This document shows positions 27,235 to 35,150 of a DNA stretch of 64,000 nucleotides, piece by piece. The stretch spans positions 62,001 to 126,000 of the forward strand of contig JAMHXF010000094.1 in assembly GCA_035910535.1 (NCBI GenBank), given 5' to 3'. Position 1 is the first letter of the stretch; each line of letters starts with the position of its first letter. Under the pieces are notes generated by a model. The model did not search any database, was not told the origin of the DNA, and saw only the letters and a list, made by a program, of their open reading frames with translations. The position numbers and the translations under genes are program-made. The stretch is from Archangium_A sp035910535. GTDB lineage: Bacteria > Myxococcota > Myxococcia > Myxococcales > Myxococcaceae.

Positions 27235-27276
27235 CATTCACGCGCGCCCGGGCAACCAACGGCTGGAGCGTGAATG
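27235..27276 (+). promoter_or_regulatory. nine-base inverted repeat spanning the next start codon
   Basis: CATTCACGC (27235-27243) and GCGTGAATG (27268-27276) are perfect inverted copies separated by 24 bases. They begin seven bases after the dnaN stop. The right arm contains the ATG of the following gene (27274-27276) and abuts its GGAG. It may be an operator, or an RNA structure that limits read-through or translation. Confidence 0.4.
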
Positions 27277-28173
27277 AAACCCCGGTCTCTTCGTCTCGTG
27301 GCCATGTCATCTCGCGTACTTGCAGCTGTGCTCGCGACGCTCAGCGTTGTGGCCTTCGCGCAGAGCGAAGAGTACTCGCCGCCGCCGATGGTGCCGGTCG
27401 ACCCGCCGGCCGAAGCCACGCCGGATCAACCGCCGCTCGTGCCGCAATCGGGCCAGCCGGTGCAGCCCATTCCCGCTGACCCGCAACAGCAACAGCCCGA
27501 CCAACAACAACCGCAATACCCGCAGCAGCCGCAGTACCAGCCGTACCCGCAGCAGCAACAGTACGGACAGCCGCAGCCGCAGCGGCCCGCGAAGCCGGCC
27601 AAAGAGCCGGTGTTTGCCGGCACACCCTTCGAGTCGACGCGCAGCAAACACTTCCTCGCGATGGCGTCGGCCAGCCCTGCGGTCTTCGCTGAGCAGCTCG
27701 GCAGCTTCGCGTTGAACGTGCGCGCCGAGGCCGACATCGGGCGCATTCCGCTCTTCGTCGGCTACACGGGTTTCTTCCCCATCACGCTGCCGCGCGGCGA
27801 GTCGATTTCACACTTCACCGCGATGACGGGCTGGTCATTTTTCTCGAGCGACGAGGTCACCTGGCGCGCGCTCACCGGCGTCGACGTCATCAACGACGGT
27901 GGGCTCGTGGGCACCGGCGTGGTCTTCGGCAGCACCTTCCGCGCGATGGCGAACAGCGTCGGCTTCGACGCCGCGGTGATGTTCACGCCGTTCCCGTTTC
28001 GTCAGCTCGAGCTGCGCGCGGCCTTCGTGGTGCAGTTCTGGCGCGTGTTCGAGCTGCAGTTGGGCTGGCGCTACCAGGCCATCGACGCGACGCAGGGCGG
28101 TGACCTCGGCACGCTCTTCAACATCGCGCCGGCGGCGAACGGCCCGGCCATCGGCCTCGGCCTCACGTTCTGA
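27274..28173 (+). CDS. outer-membrane-barrel-like protein with Pro/Gln-rich linker
   Basis: A 299-residue protein with a signal peptide (SSRVLAAVLATLSVVAFAQS; start at 27274 or at ATG 27307). A Pro/Gln-rich linker (about 35-110) contains runs of PQYPQQ and PQQQQ. The C-terminal part (about 120-299) alternates hydrophobic and polar residues, with aromatic strand ends and a final GLGLTF, typical of outer-membrane beta-barrels. The linker may span periplasm or wall. It lies after dnaN on the same strand but behind an inverted repeat. Confidence 0.7.
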   Translation: MKPRSLRLVAMSSRVLAAVLATLSVVAFAQSEEYSPPPMVPVDPPAEATPDQPPLVPQSGQPVQPIPADPQQQQPDQQQPQYPQQPQYQPYPQQQQYGQPQPQRPAKPAKEPVFAGTPFESTRSKHFLAMASASPAVFAEQLGSFALNVRAEADIGRIPLFVGYTGFFPITLPRGESISHFTAMTGWSFFSSDEVTWRALTGVDVINDGGLVGTGVVFGSTFRAMANSVGFDAAVMFTPFPFRQLELRAAFVVQFWRVFELQLGWRYQAIDATQGGDLGTLFNIAPAANGPAIGLGLTF

Positions 28174-28794
28174 CTATTTCTTCACGAGGGTGATGTTGAC
28201 GGCCTTGCAGGCCTGCTCGAACGGCGCGAGCGCCACGCGCGGGTCGGGCTGCTCGTCGTCGAGGCCGCTCTTCATGAGCGTGACCTTGCACCGGAAGTAC
28301 TGCGTCGAGCCGGGGTACCAGAAGGCGTACTCGAACCAGAGCGAGGTTTCAGACTCGCTCACGCGCAGCAGGCTCTGGGCGCCCTTCTCTTCGCGCAGGG
28401 TCTTCGGCGGCGTGCCGAACTTCAGCTGCTCCGTTGCGGCGACCTGCGCCCAGTCTTTGGCCACACACGCACCGCCACACGAAGACGACACCTCCACCGA
28501 CGTGCCGTTTCCGTAGCCGCTGTTCATGGCGTACGGCGGGTGCAACGACACCGCGCCGGGGAGCTGCATCCCGTCGGACAACCACGTCGCCGGTGCCGCG
28601 AACGTGAAGACGACGTCGCCGGACATCGACTTGCCGGTGAGCTCGCGCTTCTCGAACTTCAACTTCTCGCGAAACGCCTCTGGTACCGCGGCGTTGATGG
28701 CCGCCACGTCGATGTTCACGACGGGAGGCGGCGGCGTGGCCTTCGTGCAACCCAGCACTGACAAGCACAGACAGAGCGCGAGCGTCTTGTTCAT
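28174..28794 (-). CDS. predicted lipoprotein of unknown function
   Basis: About 206 residues from ATG 28794, with lipobox LSVLGC. A Pro-rich spacer (ATPPPPVV) precedes a domain with two cysteines in CGGAC and further ones near the end. Its stop codon abuts the stop of the convergent gene with no spacer. No family was recognised. The site-2 protease gene lies just upstream on the same strand with a 20-base gap, so the two may be co-transcribed. Confidence 0.65.
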   Translation of the reverse strand: MNKTLALCLCLSVLGCTKATPPPPVVNIDVAAINAAVPEAFREKLKFEKRELTGKSMSGDVVFTFAAPATWLSDGMQLPGAVSLHPPYAMNSGYGNGTSVEVSSSCGGACVAKDWAQVAATEQLKFGTPPKTLREEKGAQSLLRVSESETSLWFEYAFWYPGSTQYFRCKVTLMKSGLDDEQPDPRVALAPFEQACKAVNITLVKK

Positions 28795-28814
28795 GCACGT
28801 GTGACTACTACGGC

Positions 28815-29753
28815 TCACCCCAGCGACATGGGTATCGGCATGAACGTCAGCCCCGTCATCACCCACGCGATGACGACCACGACTTTGCGCCCGCGGCTCA
28901 GGGGAACTTCGGGCTGCACGACAGGCGGGTGCCCGGTGCCGATGACGCGCGTGATGAGGAAGAACCACACCAGCCACGACGCGCTGAAGAAGAGCGCGCA
29001 CAACAACGCGCCGGCCGCGATTCGTTCACCCAGCTTCACCGCACCTTCGCCGTACCACGCGTGCGTGAGGTGACCTCCGTCGAGCTGCCCGACGGGCAAG
29101 AGGTTGAGCATCGTCACCACGAGGCCGAACCACGCGGCGATGAAAATCGGGTGCGCGATGACGTCGTGCCCTGCGGGAATCACGCCGTGCGTGACGCGCA
29201 CCGCGAAGAGCGTCAGCAGGTTGTCTCCGAAGATTTGAATCGCGGGCAGTGACGGCTCGACGCCACCAAAGACCTGCGACTTCACCCACAGACCAAACGT
29301 CGACGCGAGGTTCAGCAACGACATCGGCGGAGGCAGCGCGGTGTCGATGGTGAACGGCAACTTCTCGACGTGAGAGACCGACGCGCCCACGAAGAGCATC
29401 GGGATGGCGATGAGCAACCCCGCGAGCGGGCCCGCCGCGCCGATGTCGACGAGCGCGTCACGCGAGGGAATGCGCCCGCGCAGCCGAATCACCGCGCCGA
29501 GCGTGCCGAAGCCCAGCGGCAGCGGAATGAAGTACGGCCAGCTCGAGTCGACGCCGTGCGCGCGCGCCATGAAGTAGTGGCCAAGCTCATGCGCGGTGAG
29601 AATCAACATCACGGTGAACGCGTAGAAAAAACTGCCCCACAGCTTGTCGGTGTCGGAGCCGACGACCCCGCCGTCGAAGAAGAGGCGAAACGTGAAGAAC
29701 GTGCTGAGGCAGGTCGCCGTGAACAACGCGAGGTGACGAAGAGCGACGTTCAT
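28815..29753 (-). CDS. site-2 protease family zinc metallopeptidase
   Basis: About 312 residues from ATG 29753. It is a multi-pass membrane protein with HELGH (about 55-59) in a transmembrane helix, and NLLPVGQLDGGHL later, which supplies the third zinc ligand. GAAGPLAGL sits between them. These are the hallmarks of the S2P family, which cuts within membranes, often releasing anti-sigma or transcription factors. The group is closest in layout to the cyanobacterial/plant EGY-like S2P proteins (no PDZ domain visible). A longer frame to 29861 would add a polar N-terminus. Confidence 0.92.
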   Translation of the reverse strand: MNVALRHLALFTATCLSTFFTFRLFFDGGVVGSDTDKLWGSFFYAFTVMLILTAHELGHYFMARAHGVDSSWPYFIPLPLGFGTLGAVIRLRGRIPSRDALVDIGAAGPLAGLLIAIPMLFVGASVSHVEKLPFTIDTALPPPMSLLNLASTFGLWVKSQVFGGVEPSLPAIQIFGDNLLTLFAVRVTHGVIPAGHDVIAHPIFIAAWFGLVVTMLNLLPVGQLDGGHLTHAWYGEGAVKLGERIAAGALLCALFFSASWLVWFFLITRVIGTGHPPVVQPEVPLSRGRKVVVVIAWVMTGLTFMPIPMSLG

Positions 29754-29784
29754 CGAGGCGGTTTCGGGTGTGTATGCTGCGCGA

Positions 29785-30135
29785 ATGAAGAAGGCACTGT
29801 TCGCGTTGTGGGTCGCGGCCTCGCTCGTGGGCTGCACGTCAATCGAGTCGACGCGCGTCACCAGCAGTCAGGTCGTCGGCAACGGCGGCGACGCAGTGGC
29901 CGTCATTCAGGTCAACACCATCGGGTGGACGTTTTTCTTTCACACCGTCGACATCGTCACGTCTGACCTCGACGAAATCGTCAACAAGCTGCTCGTGGGT
30001 GAAGCCAAGGCGCTCGGCGGCAACAAGGTCGACTTGAAGAGCGCGTCGACTACGCCGCGGCACGGCATCTTCCGTGTCACCGGGTTCATCTTCGGCTGGC
30101 CCACGACGCAGGCCGTCGGCGTCGCCGTTCGGTGA
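29785..30135 (+). CDS. small lipoprotein, TRL-like
   Basis: A 116-residue protein from ATG 29785 with lipobox ASLVGC. The mature part has VIQVNTIGWTFFFHTVDIV, LVGEAKALGGNKVDL and a GIF-x-x-TGF end. The pattern of a repeated A/G-N-K-V-type motif is shared with small TRL-like bacterial lipoproteins. Function unknown. It is divergent from the protease gene and overlaps the next lipoprotein gene (GTGA). Confidence 0.7.
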   Translation: MKKALFALWVAASLVGCTSIESTRVTSSQVVGNGGDAVAVIQVNTIGWTFFFHTVDIVTSDLDEIVNKLLVGEAKALGGNKVDLKSASTTPRHGIFRVTGFIFGWPTTQAVGVAVR

Positions 30136-30821
30136 AGCGCTTCGTGGTGGTGTTGCTCCTCGCGTCGTGCGCGAAGGAGTCGCCGGAGCTGACGGAGGCG
30201 CGCGCGGCGTTGGTGGAGCGAGACCGGCTCCTCAAGTCGTTTCGGGTCGCCGTCGAGACGCAGCAGGGCAACGAGTTTGCGCAGCACACCTTCATTCACC
30301 GCGCGCCCAACTGGAGCCAGGGTCGCATCACGCACCCGCAAGACGTGGAGCTGGCCTTCGACGGCACGACGCTGGTGCGCATCGACCATTCGGCGCACAC
30401 GTATGACGCGCGCAAGTCGGTGAGCCCTGAAGACCTGGCGCAGCTGTTCATGCCCTTCGTGCCCGAGGGGTTTCGCGCGCCGCTGCTGCCGACGCGCGGA
30501 GTGACGGCGAAGCGCGTGAAGCACGCGAGGTCCGTCGACGCTGTCGAGCTGAGCGTGCAGCCGGGCGAAGGCGTGACGGTGACGTGGGTGCTGCGCATGC
30601 CGTCCGGTGACTTTCTCGAGAAGCGCACGGTGAAGGCGGGCAAGTCACAGGTGTTGATGGTGGTGACCGAGCACTGCGACAGCGCGCTGCGCCTGTGCGT
30701 GCCCACCAAACTCAAGGAGTTCGTCGACGAGGTGGCGCTCGGCACGACGACCATCACCATGACTGAGCTGAACCCCGAGCTGCCGCAGCGCCTGTTCGCT
30801 CCGCAGAAGCCGGCGAACTGA
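30132..30821 (+). CDS. lipoprotein, LolA-fold-like
   Basis: A 229-residue protein starting with GTG that overlaps the previous stop. The lipobox is LLASC. The sequence FRVAVETQQGNEF, then QDVELAFDGTTLVRIDHSAHTYDAR, then QPGEGVTVTWVLRMPSG recalls the half-barrel of LolA/LolB or MucB-type lipoprotein carriers, where an unfolded beta sheet encloses a lipid. This is a shape-based guess. The operon with a second lipoprotein suggests a shared envelope role. Confidence 0.6.
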   Translation: MKRFVVVLLLASCAKESPELTEARAALVERDRLLKSFRVAVETQQGNEFAQHTFIHRAPNWSQGRITHPQDVELAFDGTTLVRIDHSAHTYDARKSVSPEDLAQLFMPFVPEGFRAPLLPTRGVTAKRVKHARSVDAVELSVQPGEGVTVTWVLRMPSGDFLEKRTVKAGKSQVLMVVTEHCDSALRLCVPTKLKEFVDEVALGTTTITMTELNPELPQRLFAPQKPAN

Positions 30822-30861
30822 ACTATGGTTTGGCGTCAGGGCCGGGAAGTCGGAGTCGGGC

Positions 30862-31161
30862 ATGAAGCAGTGTGTCGAGTGTGGTGGTGTCGTTCCGCAG
30901 CAGGCTGAGCGTTGCCCCAACTGTGTGGTGACGGCGCGGAGCAGCGGAAGTCGGCTGATCAAAACCGGTGTCTTCACCACGCTGTTGATCACCACCAGCT
31001 ATTGCGTGCCGGTGTACGGCGCTCCGTGCACGGCTCGTGAGCTCGAGGACGGTGGCCGTGGCTGTCAAGACGTCTGCGAGACCGCTGTGGGCTCCGACGG
31101 CGGCAGCGCGAAGGACGACCCCGAGAGCGGCTGCTACCAGCCCGACGGTGGAGCGCCCTGA
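30862..31161 (+). CDS. small zinc-ribbon membrane protein with Cys-rich tail
   Basis: A 99-residue protein. The N-terminus has CxxC...CxxC (CVECGG and CPNC, residues about 4-21), a zinc ribbon. Residues about 34-54 are hydrophobic with TTLLITTSYCVPVY, a likely membrane segment. The tail after it holds several further cysteines (APCTAREL, GCQDVCETA and GCYQ) and is Gly/Asp-rich. It is 17 bases upstream of a radical SAM/SPASM gene. It could be a substrate, chaperone or unrelated membrane protein; no family is known to me. Confidence 0.6.
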   Translation: MKQCVECGGVVPQQAERCPNCVVTARSSGSRLIKTGVFTTLLITTSYCVPVYGAPCTARELEDGGRGCQDVCETAVGSDGGSAKDDPESGCYQPDGGAP

Positions 31162-31178
31162 GCACCAGCCGTGACGAA

Positions 31179-32393
31179 GTGCTTCGGCGCTTCGACATCA
31201 CGCAGCCACATCGCCCTGCCTACGTCGTCTGGGAGCTGACGCTGGCGTGTGACCAACGCTGCCTGCACTGCGGCTCGCGCGCTGACGAGGCCAGACCCGA
31301 CGAGCTCACCACGCCGCAGGCGCTCGACGTGGTGAAGCAGCTCGCTCGAATGAACACCTTCGAGGTCGTGCTCATCGGCGGCGAGGCGTACCTGCACCCG
31401 GGGTTTCTCGACGTGGTGCGCGCGCTGAAGGCGCACGGCATTCGCCCGTCGCTGACGACCGGTGGGCGCGGCATCACCGCGGAGCTCGCGCGCGACCTGG
31501 CAGCGGCTGGCCTGCACACGGCGTCGGTGAGCATCGACGGGCTGCGTGATTCGCACGACCTCTTTCGTGCGCATCGCGGCGGCTTCGAATCAGCCTCGCG
31601 CGCCATCGCGCTGCTTCATGACGCCGGCATTCGCGCGGCGGCGAACACCAACTTTCACTGGCTCAACCTCCACGAAGCAGAGCCGCTGTACGAGCACCTC
31701 CGTGACCTGGGCATCAAGGGCTGGCAGGTGATTCTCACCGTGCCGCTCGGGCGCGCGGCGGACCGGCCGGGGTTGTTGCTCCAACCGTGGGACCTGCTCA
31801 CGCTGATGCCCGTGCTCGCGAAGCTCAAGAAGCGCGGCTGGGAAGACGGCGTGCAACTGCAATTGAGCAACAACGTCGGTTACTTCGGGCCCGACGAGGC
31901 GATGTTGCGTGGGCCGTCGGCGGATCAACCCGAGCACTTTCACGGCTGTCAGGCCGGCAAGCTGATTCTGGGCATCGAATCAGACGGCGCGGTGAAGGGC
32001 TGCCCGTCGTTGCAGAGCTCGCACTACATCGGCGGCTCGTTGCAGACGGACCAGCTCGAATCGTTGTGGCAGACGAAGGAGGTCGGCTTCGCGCGCGCGC
32101 GCACCGTCGACGACCTGTGGGGCTTCTGTCGCACGTGCCCCTTCGCGCAGACGTGCCTCGGAGGCTGCACGTACAGCGCGCATTCGTACTTCGGTCGGCC
32201 GGGCAACAACCCGTTCTGCCACTACCGGGTGCGCGCGCTCGCGTCGGAGGGGAAGCGCGAGCGCCTGGTGCTCAAGCAGGCCGCGCCGGGAGCGCCGTTC
32301 GACAACGGGGTCTTCGACCTCATCGAAGAGCCGTTCGACGCGCCTGACGTTCGCGCGCCCGCTCGGCTCGCGGCGCGAAAGTCGAAGGCCTGA
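31179..32393 (+). CDS. radical SAM/SPASM-domain enzyme
   Basis: A 404-residue protein. CDQRCLHC (C24, C28, C31) is the CxxxCxxC cluster-binding motif of radical SAM enzymes. GGEAYLHPG and SVSIDG follow in the usual places. The C-terminal region has the SPASM cysteines: CQAGKL, GCPSL, FCRTCPFAQTCLGGC and a later FCHYR. Such enzymes modify peptides or proteins, or mature quinohaemoprotein and RiPP products. The start is GTG 31179; a CTG at 31158 overlapping the previous TGA would add STSRDE and cannot be excluded. The small Cys-rich protein directly upstream is a candidate substrate. Confidence 0.88.
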   Translation: MLRRFDITQPHRPAYVVWELTLACDQRCLHCGSRADEARPDELTTPQALDVVKQLARMNTFEVVLIGGEAYLHPGFLDVVRALKAHGIRPSLTTGGRGITAELARDLAAAGLHTASVSIDGLRDSHDLFRAHRGGFESASRAIALLHDAGIRAAANTNFHWLNLHEAEPLYEHLRDLGIKGWQVILTVPLGRAADRPGLLLQPWDLLTLMPVLAKLKKRGWEDGVQLQLSNNVGYFGPDEAMLRGPSADQPEHFHGCQAGKLILGIESDGAVKGCPSLQSSHYIGGSLQTDQLESLWQTKEVGFARARTVDDLWGFCRTCPFAQTCLGGCTYSAHSYFGRPGNNPFCHYRVRALASEGKRERLVLKQAAPGAPFDNGVFDLIEEPFDAPDVRAPARLAARKSKA

Positions 32394-32394
32394 T

Positions 32395-32985
32395 TCAGAA
32401 CGCGAAGCGGTGCACGTGCTCGAGCGCGGTGATGTTCTTGCGCAGGTTCTTCGTCTTGCACACCACCCACGCCTCGGCGCGACACGCGTTGAGCAGCACC
32501 ACGTCACAGCTCGCTTCTTCTGCGTCGTTGACGGCCTTCTTCTTGAGCCGCGCCACGCACGCGCCGTATTCCTTCGCGTTCTTCTTGCGCCAGCTCAGCA
32601 CCGCTTCGTCACGCTCTTCCGGTGTCTCGTGGCCGAGCAGTTGATCAGGCGGGTCGCAGTCTTTGACGGGCGCCTCGTACGTCGCCGACCACCACACGCG
32701 TAGCGGCTTCTGCTCGTGGCCGCTCAACACCAGCGAGAGCGACTCGATGCGCGTCCCCGAGCTGCCGTCATCACCTTCGTGCAGCCGGCACACCTTCGCG
32801 GGAACGGCGCAGCCGGTCTCCTTCACCGGCGCGAGCTCCACGCAGTCTTTCAGCGCGCGCGCGGCCTGCGCCGTGAGCTGCGGTTTCTTCCACTTCTTCA
32901 CGGCCTCGAGCCGCGTCGCCTCGTCGTCGGCCGACAGCGGGTGTGGCACCTGCGCGAGCTGCAACAACAGCAACGCGGCCAGCAT
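32395..32985 (-). CDS. exported protein of unknown function
   Basis: About 196 residues from ATG 32985, with a short hydrophobic N-terminus (MLAALLLLQLAQV) that could be a signal peptide. The mature part is charged and helical, with six or more cysteines (for example CVELAPVKETGC, CRLHEG, DCDPP). Its ATG overlaps the stop of the upstream Cys-repeat lipoprotein by three bases, so the pair forms an operon. No family was recognised. Confidence 0.6.
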   Translation of the reverse strand: MLAALLLLQLAQVPHPLSADDEATRLEAVKKWKKPQLTAQAARALKDCVELAPVKETGCAVPAKVCRLHEGDDGSSGTRIESLSLVLSGHEQKPLRVWWSATYEAPVKDCDPPDQLLGHETPEERDEAVLSWRKKNAKEYGACVARLKKKAVNDAEEASCDVVLLNACRAEAWVVCKTKNLRKNITALEHVHRFAF

Positions 32986-34259
32986 CAGTTGCAGACACCG
33001 GTGGTCATGTTGCACGTCTGCCCCGCCGCACAGCCGCTGAGCGCGCCGCCGTTGGTGCAGCGCGCGCGACAGAAGCCGGGCGTCGTGGAGTTCGGCGACG
33101 GGTGGCACACGTACCCGGTGCGGCAGGAGCCCTGCTGGCCCGGCGTGGTGCACGCCGCGCGGCACGTGCTCTGCGCGGCGCCGAAGAACGGCTCGGTGAT
33201 GCACACCGCGCCGCCGCTGCACGCCGTGCCCACGCCGCAGGTGCTCGAGCAGTAGCCGCCCGGGTAGCCCGTCGCCTGCCCGGCGATGTTCTCTTGAATG
33301 CACATCGCGCCGAACGGCGGCTGGCACTGCTGCGTCGTGGTGCACGGCGAGCCGGCGGGCACGGTGACGCCAGCGTCGACGGTGGTGTTGTTCGAGCACT
33401 GGCCATTCACGCAATTGGCGCCGGCCTGGCAGCGCTGACACACGGCGCCGCCCGCACCGCACGTGAAGCGCGTGGTGCCTGCGGTGCACTGGCCGTTGTC
33501 GCAGCAGCCCATGCACGTCATCGGGCCACACGCAGGCGGTGTGGTGCACGCGCCGTTGGTGCACTGTTGGCCCTGCGTACAGGTGGCGCACTGCGCGCCC
33601 GCGGTGCCGCATGCGAACCGGGAATCACCACCCACGCAGTTGCCGTTGAAGCAGCAGCCATCGGGGCAGGACGCCGCGCCGCACGCGGGCGTCGTCACGC
33701 ACTGGCCCATGACGCACGAGCGGCCCTGGCCGCAGTTGGTGCACATGCCGCCGCCGAGGCCGCAGGTGAAGGCCGACTGGTTGGTCGCGGTGACGCAGAA
33801 GCCGTTGGTGCAGCAGCCGTTGCACGTCATCGGGCCGCACGTCGCGGTGATGCACGCGCCGTTGACGCACTGTTCTCCGAAGCCGCACGTCTGGCACTGC
33901 GCGCCCGCCGCGCCGCACGCAAAGACCTCGTTGCCGGGCTGGCAGCCGATGGCCGAGTTGCAGCCGGCGCAGGCGCTGCCGCCGCCCGCTCCGCCGCCGA
34001 CGACCGAGCCGCCACCTGCGCCGCCACCCGTCGTGGTGCCGCCGCCCGTCGCGACGCCACCGCCCGTTGCGCTGCCGCCTCCGGTCGCGATGCCGCCACC
34101 CGTGGCGCCGCCGCCGCCGCCCGTCGAGCCCGCGCGACAGGCGCCGTCGACGCAGCGGCCGGCGTCACAGTCGAGGTCGCGCAAGCACTGCGCTTCAGCC
34201 ACCGGCGCGAGACATGCGGCAGACGTGAAGCTGATCAACACCACGAGCAGATGACGCAT
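32985..34259 (-). CDS. Cys-rich repeat lipoprotein with Gly-rich linker
   Basis: A 424-residue protein with a lipoprotein-like signal (LLVVLISFTSAAC). Residues about 45-95 are a Gly/Ala/Thr linker built from repeated A-T-GGG units. From about 95 onward there are at least four tandem Cys modules of the form CxACGxxxxxFxCGxxGxxCxxCxxGxxCxxGxC, separated by CGPMTCxGCC-type turns. Myxobacterial surface and fruiting-body proteins often carry such modules. A last domain (about 300-424) has more cysteines. Heavy disulphide bonding is expected. Confidence 0.75.
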   Translation of the reverse strand: MRHLLVVLISFTSAACLAPVAEAQCLRDLDCDAGRCVDGACRAGSTGGGGGATGGGIATGGGSATGGGVATGGGTTTGGGAGGGSVVGGGAGGGSACAGCNSAIGCQPGNEVFACGAAGAQCQTCGFGEQCVNGACITATCGPMTCNGCCTNGFCVTATNQSAFTCGLGGGMCTNCGQGRSCVMGQCVTTPACGAASCPDGCCFNGNCVGGDSRFACGTAGAQCATCTQGQQCTNGACTTPPACGPMTCMGCCDNGQCTAGTTRFTCGAGGAVCQRCQAGANCVNGQCSNNTTVDAGVTVPAGSPCTTTQQCQPPFGAMCIQENIAGQATGYPGGYCSSTCGVGTACSGGAVCITEPFFGAAQSTCRAACTTPGQQGSCRTGYVCHPSPNSTTPGFCRARCTNGGALSGCAAGQTCNMTTGVCN

Positions 34260-34312
34260 GGGAACTCCCGGGCGGAAAGGCCAACGGCGCTTCTACACGA
34301 CACGGGTGAGGT

Positions 34313-35041
34313 ATGAAGCGCACCGTGAAGATTCTCTGTCCCCGGTGTGAGCGGTTGCTCCCGCTGACGACCTTCCGGCTCGAGGGCGCCGCGCTGTTGG
34401 TGACATGTGGTGGGTGCGGCGTCGAGACGCGCATCGAGCAGCCGGGCGCGCAGCTCGCCATGCCGGCGGCGCCGTCGCGGCCCGTCAGTCAACCTCCGCG
34501 CGTTTCGTTGGCGTCGACTGACGGTGGCAGCAACGTGGTGGTGTTGCGGACGGCGGGGCACGAAGCGGTGGCGAAGGCCGCGGCGTCGGCTGATCAATCC
34601 CCCTTCGCGGTGCCTGACGCGGTGTGCCCACGCTGCATCGCGCCGCGCGCGCAGGCCAATGAGTGCCCACACTGCGGCATCAGCTTCGAGAGGTACGAGG
34701 AGTCGATGACGCTGCCGCCGCGGTGGCTGCGCGATGACTGGGTCGCGCTGCTGCGTGACTGGGGCAACGACGCGAAGCACGTGCAGTTGCGGCGCAAGGC
34801 CCAGCAGCTGGACTCGCTGGCGGCGGTGGGGCGGCTGTATCGCGTGCGCCTCGCGTACGTACCGGAAGACCCGATGGCCGCCGAAGGCCGCGCCGACGTG
34901 CTTCGCCTCGCGTCGGTGCCGATGGCCTTCGCGCCGCCCGACGAGGTCACCAACACGCGGCGGCGCAACGTGTTGTTCGGCCTCGGAGGGCTCTTCATCG
35001 TGGTCGTGGTGTTGATGTTGTTGCGCTCGCTGACGAGCTGA
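34313..35041 (+). CDS. double zinc-ribbon protein with C-terminal membrane anchor
   Basis: A 242-residue protein. One zinc ribbon is at CPRC...CGGC (about residues 9-35) and a second at CPRC...CPHC (about 104-120). A Pro/Ala-rich linker separates them. Residues about 219-238 form a hydrophobic anchor (FGLGGLFIVVVVLMLL) near the C-terminus. It is divergent from the Cys-repeat lipoprotein. Tail-anchored zinc-ribbon proteins of this kind are common in Myxococcota; function unknown. Confidence 0.65.
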   Translation: MKRTVKILCPRCERLLPLTTFRLEGAALLVTCGGCGVETRIEQPGAQLAMPAAPSRPVSQPPRVSLASTDGGSNVVVLRTAGHEAVAKAAASADQSPFAVPDAVCPRCIAPRAQANECPHCGISFERYEESMTLPPRWLRDDWVALLRDWGNDAKHVQLRRKAQQLDSLAAVGRLYRVRLAYVPEDPMAAEGRADVLRLASVPMAFAPPDEVTNTRRRNVLFGLGGLFIVVVVLMLLRSLTS

Positions 35042-35150
35042 TTGCGGCTGCTCCTGCGCGGAGCCCCGACCCATGAACGCGGGCTGAACACTCAATCAAT
35101 GAAGTCGACTTCGTGTGCCGTTGGCGCGGCGTCGCCGAGGACTCTCGACA
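35042..35150. other. short convergent intergenic gap
   Basis: About 110 bases lie between two convergent genes. I see no strong terminator hairpin and no gene. Confidence 0.3.
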
